DNA of 64,000 nucleotides from Owenweeksia sp965229445 (GTDB lineage: Bacteria; Bacteroidota; Bacteroidia; Flavobacteriales; Schleiferiaceae). The notes beneath the pieces are model-generated. The model did no database searches. It saw only the letters and a program-made list of their open reading frames with translations, and had not been told where the DNA came from. Position numbers and translations under genes: made by a program. The stretch spans positions 3,348,001 through 3,412,000 of the forward strand of contig OZ245876.1 in assembly GCA_965229445.1 (NCBI GenBank). Reading direction: 5' to 3'. Shown in pieces: positions 1-7,611 of this stretch. Within the stretch, counting starts at the first letter, position 1; each line of letters begins with the position of its first letter.

Positions 1-1
1 C

Positions 2-958
2 CTGGAGCGAAATGCCTGCTCCTTTGAACGTATTTACTTTTCACGTGGAAATGATGCCGATATATACCGCGAAAGAATAGAATTGGGAAGGAAGATTTGT
101 CCCGCCATATTAAACGAGGTGGATTACGACTTGAAAAACACGGTTTTCTCCTTTATTCCCAATACCGCTGAGATCAGTTTCTATGGTATGATTAAGGGCA
201 TGGAAGATTACCTCAACAAGGTGAAGAGGGATAAGATCCTGAAATTTGAAGGTGATCTAGATGGAGATAAGCTAGACGACCTGCTTTCTATTCGACCCAG
301 GGTAGAAAAGATAGCCTGGAAGGATGTTAAGATGCGCACTTTCATCACGGAAGATAGCAGTCGTGATGATCTGGTTTCACATGTCTATGATATCACTTAC
401 GAAACGGTAAAAGAGAACGATAATCTGGTGGTCATTGATGACAGTATAGTTAGAGGCACCACCTTGAAGCAAAGCATATTAAAAATTCTGGATAGGCTAA
501 ACCCCAGGAAAATTGTGGTAGTTTCTTCAGCGCCCCAAATTCGGTATCCCGATTGTTATGGTATTGACATGGCTAAACTGGGTGATTTCGTGGCCTTTAG
601 AGCGGCAATAGCCTTGCTTAAGGAAACGGGATTGGATAGCGTCATAGATCAGGTTTATGAAAAGTGTTTGGCGCAGGCCAACCTACCGGATAGTGAGGTT
701 CAAAATTTTGTAAGAGACATATATGCCCCTTTTACTCCTGAGCAGATTTCGGATAAAATTGCAGAACTCCTCACCCCCAAAGAGGTAAAAGCGGAGGTGA
801 AAATTATTTACCAGCGTATTGGCGATCTTCATAAAGCCTGTCCCAATAATACTGGCGATTGGTATTTTACCGGAAACTTTCCAACCCCGGGGGGAATGCG
901 GGTTGTAAACCGTGCATTTTTAAACTATTATGAGGGTAAAAACGTGCGGGCCTATTAA
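2..958 (+). CDS. purF: Amidophosphoribosyltransferase, C-terminal part (cut by window edge)
   Basis: Catalyses the first committed step of purine synthesis, PRPP plus glutamine to phosphoribosylamine, in the cytoplasm. The reading frame is open from the first bases and has no start inside the window, so only about 318 C-terminal residues are present. The strongest mark is the phosphoribosyltransferase PRPP loop (VVIDDSIVRGTT, near bases 428-463), with the PurF-type block SFERIYFSRGND right at the window start. The N-terminal glutaminase domain lies outside. The stop codon overlaps that of the convergent bestrophin gene by 4 bases (955-958). Family assignment is firm; the subclass cannot be judged without the N-terminus. 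Confidence 0.9.
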   Translation: MERNACSFERIYFSRGNDADIYRERIELGRKICPAILNEVDYDLKNTVFSFIPNTAEISFYGMIKGMEDYLNKVKRDKILKFEGDLDGDKLDDLLSIRPRVEKIAWKDVKMRTFITEDSSRDDLVSHVYDITYETVKENDNLVVIDDSIVRGTTLKQSILKILDRLNPRKIVVVSSAPQIRYPDCYGIDMAKLGDFVAFRAAIALLKETGLDSVIDQVYEKCLAQANLPDSEVQNFVRDIYAPFTPEQISDKIAELLTPKEVKAEVKIIYQRIGDLHKACPNNTGDWYFTGNFPTPGGMRVVNRAFLNYYEGKNVRAY

Positions 959-1851
959 GCTTGGTTCGTATCCCCATGATCAGCGGCCATAATCTCCCTC
1001 ACATTGCCTTTTATCATTGCGGCTAACTGATCTGTGGGCAGATCATCGGCATCCTTGCCGAATGGATCTTCAATGGTTTCTGCGATCATTTCCAGACTGG
1101 CAAATGCATAGAATACCAACAAGGTTATCCCAACGGATGGATACCCCAGGTCCTCAAAGGCAAAAGGCATGGTAATGATATAAACAAAGATGAATTTCTT
1201 GATGAAAATGTTGTAGGTATAGGGTATGGGCGTGTTCTTAATGCGTTCACAACCACCACAAATATCCGTAAAGGCATTGAGGTCGTTCAGCATGGCCAGA
1301 TAGGAGGCTTCCGATAACTCTTTATTGTGAAACATCTTAAGCAGCTCTGCTTGCATGGCATTGGCCACATGATTAGGGATGTGGTTAGACGGATCAGGGA
1401 TGGAAGATTTAAAAAAATCAGGCACATACTGCATCAATTCTTCACGCCTGCTATTTCTTAAGTGTTCCTTGAGAATGCCGGAGTAACTTCCGGCCAACTG
1501 AGCTAGTTTTTCTCTGCGCTCTGCCTGAGAGATGGGAATAAAAGCATTTACTTTCAGCGTGAAGTTTCGGCTGACATTTACCAAGGATCCCCACAGTTTT
1601 CTTCCCTCCCACCAACGGTCATAAGCCGTATTGGTTCTAAAAACCAATAAGAGAGATAGCACTAATCCCAATAAAGGGTGAAGCATCGGTTGGGGATTGC
1701 GCAGCTCGGGAAAATATTTCTCGGAAACGAAAACCACCGCCAGATTAAGCAATGCCAACAGCAACATTACCCAAATCAACTTGCGAAATGTATCGGCTTT
1801 ATGAAATTGAAAAATCAGACCAAACCAATCTCTTGGATTATAAATGACCAT
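955..1851 (-). CDS. Bestrophin-family (UPF0187) anion channel protein
   Basis: About 298 residues, the usual length for bacterial bestrophins. The early block NPRDWFGLIFQFHKADT, a hydrophobic pair near residues 25-75 and the RTNTAYDRWWEGRKLWG block are family signatures; further membrane segments lie around residues 215-265. Bacterial homologues form pentameric channels in the inner membrane. The frame is open 13 codons further upstream (to 1890), but the ATG at 1849-1851 matches where homologues begin (MVIYNPRDW), so I place the start there. The gene converges on purF with shared stop bases and has no visible terminator. The permeant ion cannot be read from sequence. Confidence 0.88.
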   Translation of the reverse strand: MVIYNPRDWFGLIFQFHKADTFRKLIWVMLLLALLNLAVVFVSEKYFPELRNPQPMLHPLLGLVLSLLLVFRTNTAYDRWWEGRKLWGSLVNVSRNFTLKVNAFIPISQAERREKLAQLAGSYSGILKEHLRNSRREELMQYVPDFFKSSIPDPSNHIPNHVANAMQAELLKMFHNKELSEASYLAMLNDLNAFTDICGGCERIKNTPIPYTYNIFIKKFIFVYIITMPFAFEDLGYPSVGITLLVFYAFASLEMIAETIEDPFGKDADDLPTDQLAAMIKGNVREIMAADHGDTNQA

Positions 1852-1968
1852 TATAGCTGTTGTTTTCTCAAATATACTCAGCTTAAGCACATTCCGTTAA
1901 CACTTATACGTATCCAATATGGGTGAAACAACTGTGAATCAACACTTTCACATACCTATGTTACCTTA

Positions 1969-2002
1969 TTGTTAACTAAATGTAAAAATAGACGTATCTT
2001 TG
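1969..2002 (+). promoter_or_regulatory. Bacteroidota-type promoter for the 2008 gene
   Basis: A TTG at 1969-1971 (-33 element) and TATCTTTG at 1995-2002 (-7 box, consensus TAnnTTTG) are separated by 23 bases. The predicted transcript starts about two bases before the ATG at 2008, so the mRNA would be almost leaderless. Confidence 0.55.
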
Positions 2003-2007
2003 TGTTC

Positions 2008-2532
2008 ATGTCACGGAAGATCTACAAAGAGAAACAGCGGTATTTACCAAAGACCAGTTTTATAAGAATTCTACTAGCGTTAGCTTTTATCACTCTTATA
2101 ATAGTGGTTCGTGTCTCCTTTAATCCCTATTATACTTTCAATATCAACGAAATCATGATGGGGTTTGGTGCTGTGGGCACCCTGGTATTGCTCCTGGTGT
2201 TCTTTCATAATTTAAAAATAAAGCTAGCTCTTACCGATCAGGGCCTGGAGTATAAAATGACACCTTTTCACCGAAGCAAACGTCTTCTACCCTGGAGCAG
2301 CATAAAACACATCCGGATCATAGAAACGCAATCCTATGATGTTTGGCTTAAAGACTACAACAATTATCTACTCCAAGATAAGTATACCATTACAGGCAGA
2401 AATGGCATCAGTATAGAAACCAGTTCTGGCCGACTTCTATTTATTGGGTCCTCAAATATCAGTCAGTTGGAAAAAGCCCTCTCACGCGCGTGTCGCAAGT
2501 TAGATCTGTCTGCCGAAATTCGCCGGGCGTAA
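2008..2532 (+). CDS. Hypothetical membrane protein, bacterial PH-like
   Basis: About 174 residues. Two hydrophobic helices lie near residues 20-40 and 48-70, followed by a soluble beta-rich region with TDQGLEYKMTPF, LLPWSSIKHIRI and SGRLLFIGSSN. That pattern (two helices, then a strand-rich domain with a W-x-x-I block) resembles bacterial PH-like (YdbT/DUF304-type) membrane proteins, but the match is by eye and weak. An in-frame TTG-led start at 1969 exists; I prefer the ATG at 2008 because a -7 promoter box ends only 5 bases before it. No function is assigned. Confidence 0.6.
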   Translation: MSRKIYKEKQRYLPKTSFIRILLALAFITLIIVVRVSFNPYYTFNINEIMMGFGAVGTLVLLLVFFHNLKIKLALTDQGLEYKMTPFHRSKRLLPWSSIKHIRIIETQSYDVWLKDYNNYLLQDKYTITGRNGISIETSSGRLLFIGSSNISQLEKALSRACRKLDLSAEIRRA

Positions 2533-2620
2533 ACCCTTAATAGAAGGTAATCGTCACACATCCGCAACTTTCGGTTAGCCTCCGTTTCATGAAAGCTTAA
2601 ACTGCAGGTAGTATTCAATC

Positions 2621-2722
2621 CTACCAAAGAGGTTCCAACTTCTCATACTCTCCAAATTCTTTTGCTATTCTCGCACGACTCTGCACACCCAGCTTAGAGT
2701 TTCCATGGTCGGGAAAGGCTTT
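2621..2722 (-). pseudogene. Relic of a LuxR/NarL-type HTH C-terminus
   Basis: Read on the minus strand, 33 codons end at the TAG in 2621-2623. They contain NSKLGVQSRARIAKEFG, which closely resembles the last helices of LuxR/NarL HTH domains (H..N..KLGV.SRA..). Upstream in the same frame there is a TGA at 2723-2725 and no recognisable remainder of the domain. This looks like the last trace of a deleted regulator rather than a working gene. The resemblance is strong over about 15 residues only. Confidence 0.45.
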
Positions 2723-2784
2723 TCATACCCTAAATTCCCTTAGCACATCTTTTCTTATTTTGGCGCCCCATTAAAACACATAAT

Positions 2785-3513
2785 ATGCGATATCTAATTC
2801 TTCTGGTAGTTCTAAGTCTTTCAAATGCCATTTCAGCTCAGGAATATGAATTGAAAGACGACGAAGTGAAGGGTCACATCATTACAAAAAAAGGGGTAGT
2901 GCTTAAGGGCTATATAAAACTGAATGGTGATGAAATGAATCCCTGGAAAAATCAGTCTAGTGTAGAATTCTTCACGGAAGATGCCCTATCTGATGGTAAG
3001 GTTAAAGGAAAAGAACGTGAAAAATACAAAGCAAAGGATATTCAGGCATACATAGCTGGAGACAGGCATTTCGAAGCCATGAAAATATCGGTGGCCAAAC
3101 TGGATATAGGCATGGGTATTGACAGCTGGAAGTTTGTAGAAAGAGTAATAGACGGACAATTGGCCATTTATCGTCTGTACGAAACTCCGGATCCGGTATC
3201 CGTTACTACCAGCGAGGAGGAAAGAGTAGCGCTGGAACAAGAGATGGAAAGAATGCGTTCTGAACCAAGAATTGTGTTGATAAAGGAAGGTGATAAGCCC
3301 ACCTTAATTCAGAAGGTAGATTTTGGCGAGTATTTAGCTGAATGCCCGGAAGTTCAAGAAAAATATCAATCAGGCGGTTATGGTATTGAGCCCTGGAATC
3401 CTGATGCGGAGTCAAAATTAGGTAAGTGGCTGGCGCAACAAGTAGATGCGGAACAAATAAAGGCTGTTATAAAAGAGATTGTAGAGGACTACAACGCGTG
3501 TACTGATCTATAA
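2785..3513 (+). CDS. Secreted hypothetical protein
   Basis: 242 residues with a clear signal peptide (residues 1-18, ending ISAQ). The mature part begins with charged residues and a block GHIITKKGVVLKGYIKL of a kind common in uncharacterised exported Bacteroidota proteins. No catalytic motif or lipobox is visible, so it is probably periplasmic or exported. It lies 8 bases upstream of another exported protein gene, so the two are likely co-transcribed. I do not recognise a family and assign no function. Confidence 0.65.
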   Translation: MRYLILLVVLSLSNAISAQEYELKDDEVKGHIITKKGVVLKGYIKLNGDEMNPWKNQSSVEFFTEDALSDGKVKGKEREKYKAKDIQAYIAGDRHFEAMKISVAKLDIGMGIDSWKFVERVIDGQLAIYRLYETPDPVSVTTSEEERVALEQEMERMRSEPRIVLIKEGDKPTLIQKVDFGEYLAECPEVQEKYQSGGYGIEPWNPDAESKLGKWLAQQVDAEQIKAVIKEIVEDYNACTDL

Positions 3514-3521
3514 GAAACCCC

Positions 3522-4499
3522 ATGAATAAGTATATAGCTGCATTATCGCTGCTGTCAATGTTGGCAGGCACAGTCACCGGACAGAAAATTGATCGGGAAA
3601 AACTCGGATATTTTAATTATGTCCAGCCTCCGGCATCCACTGAATTAGCCGAAGCCGAATACTATTTAATGAAGGTAGTACTTGATGATAAGGATGCTTA
3701 CCGAAGAGAGATCGCTCAACAAAACTTCGACGGTGGCCAGTTTAAACTTGCGGATGCTGATGACGAACCTGATTTTACTATTGAAATCAGAGAGGGCGCC
3801 TACAGCTACGGTAGTCCTGAAAAGAAATCTTATGATAATGAAGGTGAGCGATGGTATTACTATATGGGAAGCGTGAAATATCACTTCACGTTAGAAGTGA
3901 CGAACGCTGCAGGCGAAGAGATTTTTCGAGACGATGTTCGGGGCTCCGAGAAGATGAGAGCTGACGCCTCGGGATCCTTAAGTGTTGCCAATGATTACTA
4001 TGTGAAGAAAAAAACCCAGGTGAGACAAGACATCATGGTGAAGCAGGTAAAAGAGCTGGAAGAGCTTTTTCACGACCACTTTTCCAATGTAGATAAAACT
4101 ATTCACCTCAACCACGTTCTCATCAAAGAAAAAAAATACGAGTATCCAGAATTTAATGACGCTGCGAATAATTTGATCCGGATTTATGACATATTGAAGG
4201 TATCGGGAAAACCCACCGATGAAAGCGCTGAGATCCTGAACAGCAGTATTAGTTTCTTTCAAGAATACCTTAAGGATGCCACACCTGATGAGGAAAAGTC
4301 AATGAAAAATGCTGATGTTACAGCGGCAGCTTATTACAATTTAGGTATCGCCAATTTTTTTGCCGGCAATTATGCAGATGCTAAAGTGGCCCTTGAAAAA
4401 GCAGCCTCTTATAACGATAAAATCATGTATGATGTAAAGCATCTTACCAAGGTATGTGGGGATCTGGCTGCCAGAACAGGATTACAATATTTTAACTAG
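3522..4499 (+). CDS. Secreted hypothetical protein with C-terminal TPR-like repeat
   Basis: 325 residues with a signal peptide (about residues 1-20, ending VTGQ). The middle is charged with no recognised fold. Residues around 265-305 contain a TPR-like helix pair (AAYYNLGIANFFAGNYADAKVALEKA), a protein-interaction repeat. It follows the previous exported gene by 8 bases and is probably its operon partner, which suggests a shared envelope role. No enzyme motif is visible. Confidence 0.65.
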   Translation: MNKYIAALSLLSMLAGTVTGQKIDREKLGYFNYVQPPASTELAEAEYYLMKVVLDDKDAYRREIAQQNFDGGQFKLADADDEPDFTIEIREGAYSYGSPEKKSYDNEGERWYYYMGSVKYHFTLEVTNAAGEEIFRDDVRGSEKMRADASGSLSVANDYYVKKKTQVRQDIMVKQVKELEELFHDHFSNVDKTIHLNHVLIKEKKYEYPEFNDAANNLIRIYDILKVSGKPTDESAEILNSSISFFQEYLKDATPDEEKSMKNADVTAAAYYNLGIANFFAGNYADAKVALEKAASYNDKIMYDVKHLTKVCGDLAARTGLQYFN

Positions 4500-4567
4500 A
4501 GATCGGAAAGCATAAAATATAGTGTTCGAATTCGCGCACTTCTAGCGATAAAATTGCGCTATCCTCT

Positions 4568-4575
4568 TATCTTTG
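4568..4575 (+). promoter_or_regulatory. -7 promoter box for the S46 peptidase gene
   Basis: TATCTTTG matches TAnnTTTG and lies 71 bases before the ATG. No TTG is found at the usual upstream distance. The predicted leader contains a small perfect hairpin at 4594-4609 (GGAGGA, loop CCTT, TCCTCC). Confidence 0.45.
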
Positions 4576-4646
4576 ACGAACTTAACAAGACACGGAGGAC
4601 CTTTCCTCCTATAATTTGCTTCTTTTATTAATCTAAATAGTTTACG

Positions 4647-6932
4647 ATGAGAAAACTGGTTACAATGGCCTTAGCCTTGTTTATGGCTGTGCCAGCCTGG
4701 GCCAATGAAGGGATGTGGCTCCCAATGTTATTGGGACGCAGTTATGAAGATATGAAGGCCAACGGCCTGCAGTTAACTCCTGAAGAAATCTATTCTATCA
4801 ATCAGGCTAGTCTTAAAGACGCCATAGTTTCCTTTGGTGGCTTCTGTACGGGAGAAATAATTTCCTCCAACGGGTTAATCCTCACTAACCACCACTGTGG
4901 ATTTGGAGCTATCCAGTCACATTCAACTACCGATCACAACTACCTGGATGATGGTTTTTGGGCCGCATCATACGAGGAAGAAAAACCCAATGAGGGGCTC
5001 TTCGTGCGTTTCCTGGTCCGGATGGAAGACGTTACAGACCGCGTAAATGCTGCTTTAACGGTTGATATGTCGGAAGCCGATCGGGATGCCAAGATTTCGG
5101 AAATCAGCAGCGAAATTGCGGAAGAAATCACCAAGGATAGCGACTATGAAGCCAACGTAAAAAGCTTCTATCACGGTAATGAATTCTATCTTTTCGTTTA
5201 TGAGGTCTTTAACGACGTGCGTCTGGTAGGTGCCCCTCCCAGTTCGATAGGAAAATTTGGTGGCGACACAGACAACTGGATGTGGCCACGCCATACGGGT
5301 GATTTTAGCCTGTTCCGGGTTTATACCGCTCCGGATGGATCTCCAGCGGAATATGCCGAAGACAATGTTCCCATGAAGCCAAAACATCATTTGCCAGTGT
5401 CTATGGACGGTGTGCAGGAAGGTGATTTCACCATGGTTTTTGGATATCCGGGAAGCACTGATCGCTACTTAAGCAGTTATGGTGTTGAACAGGCGATTAA
5501 CTTATATAATCCATCGGTTGTTGAAGTTCGCGATCGCAAGCTGGAAATTATGAAGAAGTATATGAGTGTTGACGATACAACGCGCATTCAATATGCCTCA
5601 AAGTATGCTCGTGTTTCAAACTACTGGAAGTATTATATCGGTCAGACCGAGCAGCTTAAAAACAACCATGTAAAGGCCAAGAAAAAAGCAATCGAAGATA
5701 ACTTCACCAAATGGGCAGAATCCAATGGAGAGCGCAAAGCACAGTATGCTTTGGCACTTCCAATGTTGAAAGAGGCCTATGATGCCACTGATCCTTTCAT
5801 AAAGGGTAATGTTTACGTATTGGAGGCAGGACTAACCGGTTCTGATCTAGCCCTGGTAGGCTTCCGTACTGGGCGCTTTATGAATGCCTATTTTACGGCG
5901 GAAGAAGAATTGGCCGCCAAACTAAAAGAAGCTGACACGGATGAAGAAAAGACCGAGCTGAAAGAAAAATATGAAGCTCGTATGGCCAGCATTATTTCGC
6001 GCATAAGTGAACAGGCAGACGATCACTTTAAGAATTACAATGCCGAGCTTGATCGCGAGCTTTTTGCAGAATTATTCAAAATGTACAACGCAAATATTCC
6101 CGAAGATCAGCAGCCAGCCTTCTTTGCAACCGTAAATAAAAAGTACAAAGGAGATTGGGATAAATTTGCAGACAAAGTTTACGAAAGCTCAATTGTAGCC
6201 AATGAAGAACGGGCCAGGGAATTTCTGGAAGACCCTAGCAAGAAGACTCTTGACAAGGACTGGGCAGTAATTATTGGGAGTGAGTTGTACGACATGTATC
6301 GCAATGCGGCTCAAATGAATGCCGATGCAGACGCCAAAATGCAAAAAGGCTATCGCTTATTTACCGCAGGCTTACGCGAGATGAACCCCGATAAGATGTA
6401 CTACCCTGATGCCAACAGCACCATGCGATTAACCTACGGTACGGTAGGAAGCTACGATGCCAGGGATGCAGTTTACTACGATTATTATACCACCGCTGAA
6501 GGAATTCTTCAGAAAAAGGACAATAGCAACCCGGAATTTGTAGTTCCCGAGAAGCTGGAGCAGCTTATAGAGGACAAGGAATATGGAGAATATGCCAATA
6601 GCGATGGCGAGCTTCCTGTTTGCTTTATCCACAATACCGATATCACAGGAGGTAATTCTGGAAGCCCGGTTATAAATGGTAAGGGTGAACTTATTGGATG
6701 TGCATTTGATGGCAACTGGGAAGCTATGAGTGGTGATATCTTCTTTGAAGACAGATTGCAGCGTACTATATCGGTTGATGCTCGTTATATTTTATTTGTT
6801 ATCGACAAATATGCTGATGCTCAGAATATTATTGATGAACTCACGTTAGTGAAATCAAGTGATGAACCAGCCGTAATAAATGACGGCGAAAAACCTGAAA
6901 AACCGGTTGAATCCAGTGGCGTAATGAATTGA
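4647..6932 (+). CDS. S46-family dipeptidyl-peptidase, DPP7-like
   Basis: A 761-residue exported serine peptidase that removes dipeptides from oligopeptide N-termini, probably in the periplasm. The signal peptide ends near residue 19 (PAWANEG, the typical S46 mature start). The catalytic His lies in TNHHCG (residues 80-85), an Asp-bearing block reads WMWPRHTGDFS, and the catalytic Ser is Ser671 in GGNSGSP. The residue 18 after that Ser is Gly689 (FDGNWE). In the family, Gly here goes with DPP7-type (hydrophobic P1) and Arg with DPP11-type (acidic P1) specificity. No T9SS tail is seen. Family membership is firm; specificity is an inference from one residue. Confidence 0.93.
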   Translation: MRKLVTMALALFMAVPAWANEGMWLPMLLGRSYEDMKANGLQLTPEEIYSINQASLKDAIVSFGGFCTGEIISSNGLILTNHHCGFGAIQSHSTTDHNYLDDGFWAASYEEEKPNEGLFVRFLVRMEDVTDRVNAALTVDMSEADRDAKISEISSEIAEEITKDSDYEANVKSFYHGNEFYLFVYEVFNDVRLVGAPPSSIGKFGGDTDNWMWPRHTGDFSLFRVYTAPDGSPAEYAEDNVPMKPKHHLPVSMDGVQEGDFTMVFGYPGSTDRYLSSYGVEQAINLYNPSVVEVRDRKLEIMKKYMSVDDTTRIQYASKYARVSNYWKYYIGQTEQLKNNHVKAKKKAIEDNFTKWAESNGERKAQYALALPMLKEAYDATDPFIKGNVYVLEAGLTGSDLALVGFRTGRFMNAYFTAEEELAAKLKEADTDEEKTELKEKYEARMASIISRISEQADDHFKNYNAELDRELFAELFKMYNANIPEDQQPAFFATVNKKYKGDWDKFADKVYESSIVANEERAREFLEDPSKKTLDKDWAVIIGSELYDMYRNAAQMNADADAKMQKGYRLFTAGLREMNPDKMYYPDANSTMRLTYGTVGSYDARDAVYYDYYTTAEGILQKKDNSNPEFVVPEKLEQLIEDKEYGEYANSDGELPVCFIHNTDITGGNSGSPVINGKGELIGCAFDGNWEAMSGDIFFEDRLQRTISVDARYILFVIDKYADAQNIIDELTLVKSSDEPAVINDGEKPEKPVESSGVMN

Positions 6933-6952
6933 TTGCAACGAATTAGCAAACT

Positions 6953-6992
6953 AAAACCCCGTCCGCCGCAGGTGGCCGGGGTTTTATATTTT
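6953..6992 (+). terminator. Rho-independent terminator after the S46 peptidase gene
   Basis: AAAACCCCG (6953-6961) pairs with CGGGGTTTT (6977-6985), with an inner GCC/GGC pairing and a T-rich tail. The tail runs directly into the -7 box of the next gene. Confidence 0.75.
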
Positions 6993-6994
6993 TG
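6987..6994 (+). promoter_or_regulatory. -7 promoter box overlapping a terminator tail
   Basis: TATTTTTG (TAnnTTTG) lies in the T-rich tail of the preceding terminator and 5 bases before the ATG at 7000. The predicted mRNA leader is about two bases. No TTG is visible at the -33 distance. Confidence 0.45.
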
Positions 6995-6999
6995 AAACA

Positions 7000-7611
7000 A
7001 TGCATATCCTGATTCCTATTCTGGTCATATTACTCGGCAGCAGCGCCGCAGAATACAACAGGCCCCCAGCCGGCACCATGGGTATACCCGGTATGCGGAA
7101 TGTGTTTCTAGATAAAACGGAGGTAACCAATCGGGAGTATCGATTCTACCTTAATCAGCTCAAAGAACTTAAGGACTCTGCAAGTTTAGAATCTGCCTTG
7201 CCAGACACCGCTGTTTGGCATTTATCCTACCCGGACAACTTTTGGGATGAGCATAATTATGCAGATTATCCAGTAGTGGGTGTCAACTTTCAACAAGCCC
7301 TGAAGTATTGTGAATGGCGCTCGGAATACGTTACTCACCGAGAAAAAAGAACAGTGATCTATCGACTTCCTGAAATAAAAGCTTACCGATTAACGCAAGC
7401 CGGACAAAGCAGTAACAGCGTAGCGGAAGGTTTGTATTCAACCGAACTCGGTTTTAGAACTTTTTTGGGACTTTGTGATAATGCCGCGGAAATGACCAAT
7501 ATTGAAGGCCAGGCCATCAGAGGATTTCAAAGAGAGGAATGCCTTGAAATTTACGAATACCACGTGCCAGGTCATCGTCTGGGATTTCGCTGTATGGCAG
7601 GATTTAATTAG
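7000..7611 (+). CDS. Compact FGE-sulfatase-like (SUMF1) domain protein
   Basis: 203 residues with a short hydrophobic N-terminus (about residues 1-17) suggesting export. The order of blocks follows the formylglycine-generating-enzyme/SUMF1 fold: DKTEVTNREYRFYL, YPVVGVNFQQALKYCEW, a YRLPE block, NAAEMT and a final LGFRCM. The domain is shorter than usual: the segment between the RLP block and the N-terminal-Asn block is compressed, and the active-site Cys pair of true FGEs is not evident. A structural or binding role, as in the gliding proteins GldJ/GldK that use this fold, is more likely than sulfatase activation. Confidence 0.7.
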   Translation: MHILIPILVILLGSSAAEYNRPPAGTMGIPGMRNVFLDKTEVTNREYRFYLNQLKELKDSASLESALPDTAVWHLSYPDNFWDEHNYADYPVVGVNFQQALKYCEWRSEYVTHREKRTVIYRLPEIKAYRLTQAGQSSNSVAEGLYSTELGFRTFLGLCDNAAEMTNIEGQAIRGFQREECLEIYEYHVPGHRLGFRCMAGFN

